64,000 nt of DNA, taken from positions 124,001 through 188,000 of the forward strand of contig NZ_JAIOAP010000009.1 in NCBI RefSeq assembly GCF_021190915.1, read 5' to 3'. The notes under the pieces were generated by a model. The model did not search any database. It saw only the letters and a list, made by a program, of their open reading frames with translations, and was not told the DNA's origin. This DNA comes from Cohnella silvisoli (GTDB lineage Bacteria > Bacillota > Bacilli > Paenibacillales > Paenibacillaceae). Below, one piece after another: positions 23,385 through 30,016 of the stretch (position 1 is the first letter of the stretch; each line of letters opens with the position of its first letter). The translations under genes were made by a program, and so were the position numbers.

Positions 23385-24185
23385 TTAAGCCGTAATATCC
23401 CGTTTCCGGAAAACAGTCCAGGAGATTAAGTTAAATAAAATAAAGTAACCCGCCAGTACGGCTAGGGAGAAGCCGAGGGTAGTTGGATGGTTCGGAATAG
23501 GTCCTACTCCCTGAATGTATGAAGTAAGATTGAGGTGCATAAACAAAACATACTTTACCCAATCTTTATCGATAACCGAGAACAAATTGGCAACAATAGA
23601 TCCTGCGAAGAGGAAAGATATCGATAAGCCAATCGCAAGACCGCTGCTTCGAAATGCCGATGACATCATAAAACCAAACGTAACGATAATAATTAGACTA
23701 ATAAATTGAAAAAGGTAATATTTCAACGCGTATTCCCAGTCTGATATTCCGACGGTGCCTGAAAGTTCACTCGCGTTTCCTGAATATCCAAAAACCACAA
23801 TATTAACGAGCAGAGTCACGATAAAAGCAGCAACTATAAACGTTAAAGCAAACATCAAGGTTGACAGATACTTGGATAACAGAATAGTCGAACGACTCCA
23901 TGGGCGAATTAATAATAGCTTAATCGTTCCCCACGTAAACTCACCCGCTACTGTTTCCGATGCAATGACAACCGTAAAGATTGTGACGAGGATAAACAAA
24001 ATATAAGACTCCATCATCATCATATTCCAGTTGGATGATGGACCATCGCTAAATATCATAACTAATATAGAAATAAGCGGTGGAAGGAGCACAATAAACC
24101 CTAGCATAATCCAAGTGCGAACCCTGCGATATATCTTCATGTTCTCATTCAATATAAGGTTCCAAAAGTTACCCAATCGTCTCAC
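23385..24185 (-). CDS. ABC-2 type permease
   Basis: This is a 266-residue integral membrane protein with about six hydrophobic spans (for example WIMLGFIVLLPPLISILVMI and LAVLAGYFILFNLISWTVF). It resembles BcrB/ABC-2 permeases with the N-terminal NENMKIYRRVRTW signature. The likely start is GTG at 24183-24185, overlapping the ATPase gene by 17 bases; ATG at 24140 is an alternative. It should form the membrane channel of an exporter with the ATPase encoded upstream. The substrate is unknown; a peptide, antibiotic or surface component is possible. Confidence 0.88.
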   Translation of the reverse strand: MRRLGNFWNLILNENMKIYRRVRTWIMLGFIVLLPPLISILVMIFSDGPSSNWNMMMMESYILFILVTIFTVVIASETVAGEFTWGTIKLLLIRPWSRSTILLSKYLSTLMFALTFIVAAFIVTLLVNIVVFGYSGNASELSGTVGISDWEYALKYYLFQFISLIIIVTFGFMMSSAFRSSGLAIGLSISFLFAGSIVANLFSVIDKDWVKYVLFMHLNLTSYIQGVGPIPNHPTTLGFSLAVLAGYFILFNLISWTVFRKRDITA

Positions 24186-25089
24186 TCCCCGTCATCTCGA
24201 GGAATTGGTCTTCCAACGACTTCGTCTTCACACGAATTCCATAGACATTAATACCGGCTTCCACCAGACGGCGGTTTAACGCGGCTATTCCCGTTCGATC
24301 GACCGATAGCGTCAAGAGACCATCCACGATTTTCCCAGAACCCTGTCCTTCAAGGATTCCTAGCGCGGCATCTGGGTGATCCACGTCGAATTGCACCTCT
24401 TCCGATGCTGCTTTATCAACCGTTTGCCCCCTAATGGAGCGAACATCGATAATCTGGCCCTTCTGCAAGATTGCGACCCGATCGCACATTAATTCCATCT
24501 CGGACAACAAGTGAGAAGAAACGAGCACAGCCGTTCCTTCGTCTTGCGCCAGACGGCGCAAATAGTCCCTAAGCTCGCGTATGCCTGCGGGATCCAATCC
24601 GTTCGTCGGCTCATCGAGCACCAAGAGCTTCGGCCGATGCATAACCGCTTGCGCCACGCCTAAACGTTGACGCATCCCGAGAGAATACTTCTTCACTTTG
24701 TCGTGAATGCGGCCCTGCAGTCCGACAAGCTCAATAACTTCTTGAATTCGTTCCTTCGTGATGGAAGGATTCATCCGGGCATAATGCAGCAAATTTTGAT
24801 ACCCCGTAAGAAACTTGTACATCTCCGGATTTTCAACGATAGCGCCGACATGGATGATCGCCTTAGGAAATTCCTTGCGGACGCTATGGCCCGCAATCTG
24901 AATATCCCCTTCGGTCAGTCCCATCAATCCGACAATCATTCGAATCGTTGTCGTTTTGCCAGACCCGTTAGGTCCAAGGAAACCAAATACTTCGCCCGGT
25001 TGTACCTCAAACGACACGCGGTCGATAATCGTTCGTTTGCCGATGACTTTGGTCACGTTCTGCAAGCGAACGACGGGAGCCTGTGACAT
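24169..25089 (-). CDS. ABC transporter ATP-binding protein (BcrA-like)
   Basis: This 306-residue ATPase has Walker A in FGFLGPNGSGKTTTIRM, the signature YSLGMRQRLGVAQAV, Walker B in LLVLDEPTNGLDP and the H-loop in LVSSHLLSEME. A C-terminal extension of about 80 residues is typical of BcrA-type exporter ATPases. GGAGG precedes the ATG. It forms a pair with the overlapping permease gene and probably shares a transcript with the 47-residue Cys-rich protein upstream. Confidence 0.92.
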   Translation of the reverse strand: MSQAPVVRLQNVTKVIGKRTIIDRVSFEVQPGEVFGFLGPNGSGKTTTIRMIVGLMGLTEGDIQIAGHSVRKEFPKAIIHVGAIVENPEMYKFLTGYQNLLHYARMNPSITKERIQEVIELVGLQGRIHDKVKKYSLGMRQRLGVAQAVMHRPKLLVLDEPTNGLDPAGIRELRDYLRRLAQDEGTAVLVSSHLLSEMELMCDRVAILQKGQIIDVRSIRGQTVDKAASEEVQFDVDHPDAALGILEGQGSGKIVDGLLTLSVDRTGIAALNRRLVEAGINVYGIRVKTKSLEDQFLEMTGSETIG

Positions 25090-25168
25090 GAGCTAACCTC
25101 CGACTTTAGGATACATACAGGACAATTATACCAATAGTAAGAAAAAAAGCCGAATTTTTATGTAAACT

Positions 25169-25312
25169 TTATCTTGCATGGTGCTCGCAGTTTACACAGC
25201 AACCCAGTGGGTAATGAATTTTATAATATCCCGTTCGAAATAATAGGCCCGCTTGCTCCATTGTCTTTAACTGATTGCATTTCACGCAATAAAACAGTAC
25301 GGATTGGTCCAT
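25169..25312 (-). CDS. Small Cys-rich protein, putative zinc ribbon
   Basis: This is a 47-residue open frame with a strong GAGGAGG ribosome site. It starts MDQSVLFYCVKCNQLK and ends with PLGCCVNCEHHAR. Cysteines at about positions 9, 12, 38, 39 and 42 form a CxxC...CCxxC pattern suited to binding zinc. It lies 79 bases upstream of the ABC ATPase gene and directly behind a paired operator, so it is probably the first gene of the exporter operon. I know no function for it. Confidence 0.7.
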   Translation of the reverse strand: MDQSVLFYCVKCNQLKTMEQAGLLFRTGYYKIHYPLGCCVNCEHHAR

Positions 25313-25327
25313 AATAGCCTCCTCAGT

Positions 25328-25371
25328 ATATACAAATAGTTTCGTGTATATACATTTTGTATCATATTCAA
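25328..25371 (-). promoter_or_regulatory. Paired operator before the Cys-rich protein/ABC exporter operon
   Basis: Two operator copies lie at 25348-25364 (ATATACATTTTGTATCA) and 25328-25344 (weaker), 20 bp apart centre to centre. A TTGAAT hexamer at 25366-25371 on the minus strand sits where the -35 box lies at the other sites, but the matching -10 is poor. The operator similarity is clear; the promoter itself is less so. Confidence 0.6.
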
Positions 25372-25424
25372 AAGATAAGGCACCGTTTCGTTTCTGTCAA
25401 CCTATTTTGTCAGCTCATGAGAGT

Positions 25425-26492
25425 TTAAGTCGGATCTAAGTTTATTAGCAGATGTTGTTGGATTTTTTGACGTTCCTCGGGTTTAACGACATAGTAATAA
25501 ATTCCTTTAATCATTTGCCCCTGGCCGTTAATATATAATGTTTCCACATTGTTAATGGCTGGACGGTAATTCAAAGCCAGATCAATCATATTTTGCGAGG
25601 TCAAATTTGTCCTGACGAATTCCGATAGATGCGATAATAGACGGGGCAGCTTAGTTATCGAATTCACGCTGACAACCCGGTCGACCACATTCGCTAGAAC
25701 TTGACGTTGCCTTTGAGTCCGGCCAAAGTCTCCTTGCGGATCCTCCTTGCGCATGCGGCTATAAGCCAATGCTTGTTCTCCGTTCAAATGCTGAGGCCCA
25801 GCCGCAAAAGAATATCCAACGAAATCAAATTTCCTTGGATTGTCGATATCGACTCCGCCTACCGTATCGACAATGCTTACGAGACCCTCCATATTCGTTT
25901 TCATATAATAAGCGATCGGCACGCCAAATAAATGCTCAACCGCTTCTACGGCTAATGAAGTTCCACCAAAAGCATACGCATGATTGATTTTGTCGTATTT
26001 ACCTGTATTGGGCATAATCACTCTCGTATCGCGCGGAATAGATAGGGCGGTTGCCGACTTCTTCTTGGGCTGCACTGTCAATAAAATCATCGTATCGCTC
26101 CGTCCTCGATCGCCTGCCCGTTCATCTACACCTAGCAGCAATATGCTGAAGGGCTCCTCGGCAGACAAATTCGGATGGCGCAACCGCTGAGCCACCTCCT
26201 TGTTAATAACAATTTCCGATTGGGCCTGTTCCTTAACGGCAGCCGTTACGACTACTTTGGGAGCAGGACTGGCCATTACCGGGACACTTACCGCTCCTGA
26301 AGCAGGAGCTTCGCTAGGCTGAACCTCATTTTCGAAATCAGGTTGAATCCACGCGACAGAAGGAAGCGGCTCATACATGGCATCCATCGTTTTTTGCATG
26401 GAATACCAGATATAACCACCGCTTAATGTTGCAAGTGCCAATATAGATATTAAAGAAAATATCGTTATTTTAATCATAAGAGCCCGTTTCAA
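25425..26492 (-). CDS. LCP (LytR-CpsA-Psr) family glycopolymer ligase
   Basis: LCP enzymes attach lipid-linked glycopolymers to peptidoglycan outside the cell. This 355-residue protein has an N-terminal membrane anchor (about residues 9-28), a Pro/Ala-rich linker, and the LCP domain from about residue 115. That domain has SILLLGVDERAGDRGRSDTM, SIPRDTRV, KINHAYAFGG and DFGRTQRQRQVL with the conserved phosphate-binding Arg residues. TTG at 26490-26492 is the start, preceded by GGAAGGGG. It lies 21 bases behind the pilZ gene and probably shares its operator-controlled promoter. It may anchor the exopolysaccharide made by the neighbouring operon. Confidence 0.9.
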   Translation of the reverse strand: MKRALMIKITIFSLISILALATLSGGYIWYSMQKTMDAMYEPLPSVAWIQPDFENEVQPSEAPASGAVSVPVMASPAPKVVVTAAVKEQAQSEIVINKEVAQRLRHPNLSAEEPFSILLLGVDERAGDRGRSDTMILLTVQPKKKSATALSIPRDTRVIMPNTGKYDKINHAYAFGGTSLAVEAVEHLFGVPIAYYMKTNMEGLVSIVDTVGGVDIDNPRKFDFVGYSFAAGPQHLNGEQALAYSRMRKEDPQGDFGRTQRQRQVLANVVDRVVSVNSITKLPRLLSHLSEFVRTNLTSQNMIDLALNYRPAINNVETLYINGQGQMIKGIYYYVVKPEERQKIQQHLLINLDPT

Positions 26493-26513
26493 CTTTGGTT
26501 TCCCCTTCCGATT

Positions 26514-26972
26514 CTATGAAGTTACGTCCAATTTCCTAAACTGACCATCATCGTCCCGCCCTGCGATTTTCTTATACAATGTGTGTATGTGCGGGCTAGA
26601 TACTAATACCGTATGCAAATACTCGTTAAGCCTGTATTGAAACGACTGCCTTTCCAATCCGGTCATCGTCCAACAGCCTCCATAAACCTGAAGACCTTCT
26701 TCCTGGCACGTGTTAACGATTATTACCTTCTGCTTCAACGAGTAATTCCCTAATTGAAATTTAAGCAGCCACTCCACATCGTCACGCGGAGGAATATGCA
26801 AATGCGTTTTGAACCGGCAGCCGCCTGCGCTTATATTGCGTAGCAGTACTCGCTGCGTCCGGCTTCTTATTTCTCTTTCCTTTACGCGCCATAGAGATAA
26901 CTCAGCAAATAAAGGAACAATTAACTCGAAGCGGATATTCTCTCGCCTATTCTCTTGTATTTCTTCATCCAT
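26514..26972 (-). CDS. PilZ domain protein, putative c-di-GMP receptor
   Basis: This 152-residue protein is essentially one PilZ domain. It keeps both ligand motifs: RRENIRF (RxxxR) near residue 8 and NISAGGCRF ([D/N]xSxxG) about 40 residues later. A C-terminal helix follows. ATG at 26970-26972 is preferred to the frame opening at 27038, which would start inside the promoter. It is first in a pilZ-LCP operon with a strong operator-promoter upstream and could tie cell-wall anchoring of exopolysaccharide to c-di-GMP levels. Confidence 0.85.
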   Translation of the reverse strand: MDEEIQENRRENIRFELIVPLFAELSLWRVKEREIRSRTQRVLLRNISAGGCRFKTHLHIPPRDDVEWLLKFQLGNYSLKQKVIIVNTCQEEGLQVYGGCWTMTGLERQSFQYRLNEYLHTVLVSSPHIHTLYKKIAGRDDDGQFRKLDVTS

Positions 26973-26994
26973 AGGATCACCAAACCTCAATTTA

Positions 26995-27053
26995 GATACA
27001 ATTCGTATCATAACAATTGAGTTTAATGTACGACACAATTTGTATCATGTCAA
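26995..27053 (-). promoter_or_regulatory. pilZ promoter with paired operator
   Basis: On the minus strand there is TTGACA at 27048-27053, spacer TGATACAAATTGTGTCG (27031-27047) and TACATT at 27025-27030. A second copy, the perfect inverted repeat GATACAATTCGTATC, lies at 26995-27009, 37 bp away centre to centre. The same region lies upstream of the divergent XRE regulator gene. Confidence 0.78.
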
Positions 27054-27130
27054 GAATGATCTTTACCGCCGCCATTTTGCGCAAATGTTTAACTTTTTCA
27101 ACGAATGGATACAATGATATTGCTACATTT

Positions 27131-27153
27131 ATTTGCGACATTTCGTCGCAAAT
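27131..27153. promoter_or_regulatory. Perfect inverted repeat upstream of the XRE gene
   Basis: The arms ATTTGCGAC (27131-27139) and GTCGCAAAT (27145-27153) are separated by 5 bases, 60 bp upstream of the XRE start. It differs from the exopolysaccharide operator and may be the XRE protein's own operator. Confidence 0.6.
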
Positions 27154-27213
27154 AATGCATTTGTTGCTTATCCATATTATGATGAATTCAATGACCATCC
27201 TGGGAGGGATCTG

Positions 27214-27585
27214 ATGAATATCGGCAGCCGTCTCGCGTTCTTAAGAGACCAACGCGGCTTGACTCAAGAGGAACTAGCTTCTTCCCTTGGCATCTCGAGA
27301 GCAGCTTTATCCCACTACGAGAAAAATCGTAGAGAGCCCGACACGGAAACTTTGGGAAAAGTCGCAGACTTGTTCCAGGTTTCAATAGATTACTTGGTTG
27401 GAAGAACCCATCAATCTACAACATCCTTAGATTCCGATGTACGACAATTTTCCGATGAGCTTGAGTTAGCAGATGCGGAAATATTGGAGCATTTCGCCCT
27501 GACGATTGATGGACGTAAACTAACAGCCGAAGAAGCTCGCCGATTTATTGCCTTCGTCCGTGCGGAGCGGAATATGAATCCATAA
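27214..27585 (+). CDS. XRE family transcriptional regulator (SinR-like)
   Basis: This 123-residue protein has an N-terminal Cro/C1 helix-turn-helix (residues 6-60: LAFLRDQRGLTQEELASSLG, then ISRAALSHYEKNRREPDTET and YLVGRT). The C-terminal 55 residues are acidic and helical and may dimerise or bind a partner. ATG at 27214 follows GGAGGG; the frame open from 27133 crosses the palindrome. It is transcribed divergently from pilZ and is the only regulator gene next to the operator pairs, so it is the prime candidate for controlling the surface-glycan regulon. That link is inference. Confidence 0.88.
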   Translation: MNIGSRLAFLRDQRGLTQEELASSLGISRAALSHYEKNRREPDTETLGKVADLFQVSIDYLVGRTHQSTTSLDSDVRQFSDELELADAEILEHFALTIDGRKLTAEEARRFIAFVRAERNMNP

Positions 27586-27597
27586 TTGACGACAAAT

Positions 27598-27652
27598 AAA
27601 AACCTCCGAAGGAAGGGTCCCTAACGCGACCTGTTTCCTCTAGAGGTTTTTT
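27598..27652 (+). terminator. Terminator after the XRE gene
   Basis: AAACCTC at 27600-27606 pairs with GAGGTTT at 27643-27649, with further GGAA/TTCC pairing inside, and six T residues follow. Confidence 0.7.
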
Positions 27653-27679
27653 GTTGTGCTTAAACGTATGTATATGTAT

Positions 27680-27814
27680 TTAGGATTGCTGGACAGGGTT
27701 CTTGTATTCCTCCGGCCATTTTTCCTTCTGTATTCCTAGTTGTTCCAGAATCTTGCGGATGTCAATTTCCATTGGTGGATTGCTGGCATTTCCCATAGGT
27801 ATGTCCCTCTCCAT
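27680..27814 (-). CDS. Small hypothetical protein (44 residues)
   Basis: This minus-strand frame begins MERDIPMGNASNPP and ends with KWPEEYKNPVQQS. Start at the second Met (27796) has an AGAGGG site 8 bases upstream and would give 38 residues. A TATACT-rich stretch lies upstream near 27860. The composition looks coding (Lys/Glu-rich helix, clean stop), but I recognise no family, and its reality rests on the ribosome site alone. Confidence 0.4.
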   Translation of the reverse strand: MERDIPMGNASNPPMEIDIRKILEQLGIQKEKWPEEYKNPVQQS

Positions 27815-28009
27815 CTCCGCTTCCAAACCCTCTCTCTGATCCCGGATTAAACACTAAAGTTAGTATAGAGTATAGGCCTTGCGGAGGGTGTCGAGCGATG
27901 GAGTTCGACTGGAAAATTTATTCAGAAGTTTTGTCGAATCCGCCCTTTTTTTCACGAAATCATTGTTAACCCCCATAACGAAAAAACCAGTCCAGCAATA
28001 AGGACCCGT

Positions 28010-28375
28010 TTATTTGAGGTTGCGTACAATCCAGTTGATTATCATGTCCTTAAGCTTGCCTATATTCATGAAAGCGACGATAGCGCTTTGACTGTCCGAA
28101 GCCGCTTTTTCTTCGAAATAGACTAAACCTCTTTTTTCGTCGAATCCTTTGACTCTATTCATATTTACTAGATTCGTCCGATCCAATCTCTGAAATCCAA
28201 GCGACTCCATATGATTGGCATACATGCTGAGCGATGGAACGAGAGGATAAAACCTGCCCTGGGCTGTGTAGAACACGACCGCTCCATCTTCCGTCTGGAT
28301 ATAATTTACGTCTGCCATATCCACCGTGATGACATCGCCTTCGTTTTTCCGATCCCGCGTTACAGATTGAATCAT
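28010..28375 (-). CDS. Stand-alone LytTR DNA-binding protein
   Basis: This 121-residue protein is a LytTR domain without a receiver domain. MADVNYIQTEDGAVVFYTAQ and FQRLDRTNLVNMNRVKGFD match the beta-strand and loop pattern of LytTR/AgrA C-terminal domains. ATG at 28373-28375 with GGAGTG is preferred to the start at 28390. It is downstream of agrD in the same orientation, with a 26-bp imperfect inverted repeat between them. As a regulator of an Agr-like system without its own phospho-acceptor, its activation must differ from AgrA. It could also serve as a cell-wall or metabolite-responsive LytTR. Confidence 0.85.
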   Translation of the reverse strand: MIQSVTRDRKNEGDVITVDMADVNYIQTEDGAVVFYTAQGRFYPLVPSLSMYANHMESLGFQRLDRTNLVNMNRVKGFDEKRGLVYFEEKAASDSQSAIVAFMNIGKLKDMIINWIVRNLK

Positions 28376-28410
28376 GCTCTCACTCCACATAATTTTCCCA
28401 TTTCAGATGA

Positions 28411-28436
28411 CGGCTGCAGGATTAATCCGGCAGCCG
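28411..28436. promoter_or_regulatory. Inverted repeat between agrD and the LytTR gene
   Basis: CGGCTGCAGGATT pairs with AATCCGGCAGCCG with one mismatch pair. There is no T-tract, so it may be an RNA hairpin, a processing site or a regulator site between the two genes. Confidence 0.5.
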
Positions 28437-28454
28437 CACCCCCTTTTTACTTAC

Positions 28455-28580
28455 TTATTTCAGCAATTCGGCAGGCACTTCAGGACGATGACCAATCGCA
28501 CCAAGACAAGCGGTAGTAACGAAAATAACTGCTGCCATCCCAAGTGCAGTCGCTAATAAAGTCGCAACTTTCTTATTCAT
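28455..28580 (-). CDS. agrD: AgrD-like cyclic autoinducer propeptide
   Basis: This is a 41-residue peptide starting MNKKVATLLATALGM, with an amphipathic/hydrophobic leader, then TTACLGAIG and the acidic tail HRPEVPAELLK. The EVPxEL tail matches the AgrB recognition tail of staphylococcal AgrD (EVPKEL). Cys25 is the expected thiolactone residue, with a ring of CLGAI or CLGAIG. The start has an excellent AGGAGGTGAT site and overlaps the agrB stop by 8 bases. Confidence 0.9.
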   Translation of the reverse strand: MNKKVATLLATALGMAAVIFVTTACLGAIGHRPEVPAELLK

Positions 28581-29103
28581 GAGTATCACCTCCTTTTAAT
28601 GAAATCAGCGTAAGCGCTACAATTAACCACGATACAGCCAATATGTTGGAATGTATCAGTAGATTGGAGCTAACGAGTAACATCCCGGAATACTTCATAA
28701 TCCCTAACGATTTTTCCGAGATCCGCGTTTTGTTCTTGAAGTCTACCGGCGCATATTTCCATATCAGCAGAACGCTAACAACGGTAAATCCATAAATAAA
28801 AGGTTGGCTTATCGTAATAAATGGCACGGCGGTTACTGCGGCAGTCGACACTACAATGCATAAAATCGGAGACCGAAGATGATGCCCGCCTGCCAAAAAC
28901 CTCAGCGCCGCCATCGCGGCTAAAGCGATGCATGTTTCCGAAAATTTTCCATCCAATAAACCGATACATAGACTGAGAATAACCGTTACGGTGTTCAAAA
29001 TAATTCCGATAAGCGCAAATTTCATTACTTCGCGGCTCACATGTTGACGATCATTGTGGCGGTAAACATAACCGCTTATACGTTCCGAGATATTTTCTAT
29101 CAT
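28573..29103 (-). CDS. agrB: AgrB-like autoinducer peptide protease
   Basis: AgrB is a membrane cysteine protease that trims and cyclises AgrD. The 176-residue protein has about five hydrophobic spans and the catalytic motif GGHHLRSPILC, with His74/75 and Cys82 spaced as in known AgrB proteins. It starts at an ATGA overlap with the upstream membrane-protein gene and overlaps agrD downstream, so the three are translationally coupled. Confidence 0.93.
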   Translation of the reverse strand: MIENISERISGYVYRHNDRQHVSREVMKFALIGIILNTVTVILSLCIGLLDGKFSETCIALAAMAALRFLAGGHHLRSPILCIVVSTAAVTAVPFITISQPFIYGFTVVSVLLIWKYAPVDFKNKTRISEKSLGIMKYSGMLLVSSNLLIHSNILAVSWLIVALTLISLKGGDTHE

Positions 29104-29753
29104 GACTTCATCTCCTTCTTGAAGGCAAAATTCAAAATAATCAAGATAGTTAAAAAGAACACAGTTACGAGAGTGCTATACAAAAAATTAACGTTTATAA
29201 AAATATAAGCGACTCCAGAGATGAAAAAGCACGCTACGATCGAAACTAATAATAGTAAGAGGTTCAAGCCTCTCATTTCGACCTTTTCATCCAAACGATC
29301 CGGTACGAACGAAAAACCGATTCTTCGCTCCAGCAGCCAGTAGGCAATTAATAGCGTAACAGTCGAAGAAGTAACTTGAACCAATTTGATATGAAGCAAA
29401 GAACCTACGATTTCATCCAATGTGAACGGTATTTGAAGCAAGTATAAGAGGGCGGATTGGATCACTAAGTAACCCAGATAACCCGTAACCGTCATCAATA
29501 AAGCATAGAAAGGATGAATGCGGAACAACCGCCAGAAGAAAACGACGAACCATAACAGCATGATTATGGGTGTAATGCTATCCTGATGAAATATGAATCG
29601 CAGCAAGTAGGATGATTGAGCCATCACTGCGGCTGCAATGATCATTAAAGAAACGTATCCTTTAATCGAAAATCGAAATAGGGACAGCATTAAAGCAAAT
29701 GTTGCAATAACCTCATACATATTTACCGAGACATCTAAAAAGAATTGAGACAT
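29100..29753 (-). CDS. AgrC-sensor-like membrane protein lacking a kinase
   Basis: This 217-residue protein has six or seven predicted membrane spans (about 11-28, 33-50, 61-77, 82-107, 115-141, 162-186, 189-211). It then stops seven residues later at FKKEMKS. This layout matches the peptide-sensing half of AgrC, where the dimerisation helix and GHKL kinase would follow, but the gene ends cleanly and overlaps agrB by 4 bases. No kinase remnant exists in the downstream DNA. It may be a receptor without a kinase, an immunity factor or an accessory to AgrB. GGGGG precedes the ATG. Confidence 0.75.
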   Translation of the reverse strand: MSQFFLDVSVNMYEVIATFALMLSLFRFSIKGYVSLMIIAAAVMAQSSYLLRFIFHQDSITPIIMLLWFVVFFWRLFRIHPFYALLMTVTGYLGYLVIQSALLYLLQIPFTLDEIVGSLLHIKLVQVTSSTVTLLIAYWLLERRIGFSFVPDRLDEKVEMRGLNLLLLLVSIVACFFISGVAYIFINVNFLYSTLVTVFFLTILIILNFAFKKEMKS

Positions 29754-29956
29754 GTTGCGCCCCCTGTATTGCTGTATGTAGTCGCTTTCATATTACACCT
29801 ATTTTTGCTAGAATGGAAGAATTTTCATTAATAAATTGGAAATTATTATTGATGATATTTCATCTATAACATAGATAATTGAATATACAGCAACTTAAAC
29901 ACCGTCATATAACGGCACGAAAGCCATAAAACTGCCTATATACGCTAGATTCATAT

Positions 29957-30000
29957 ACAAAAAAGCACCCGGGAAACTTGTTAGTTAAGTTCCCAGATGC
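29957..30000 (-). terminator. Terminator of gltB
   Basis: On the minus strand GCATCTGGGAACTT (29987-30000) pairs with AAGTTTCCCGGGTGC (29965-29979), with minor mismatches, followed by six T residues at 29959-29964. Confidence 0.85.
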
Positions 30001-30016
30001 TTTCATGTAAGTTTAT

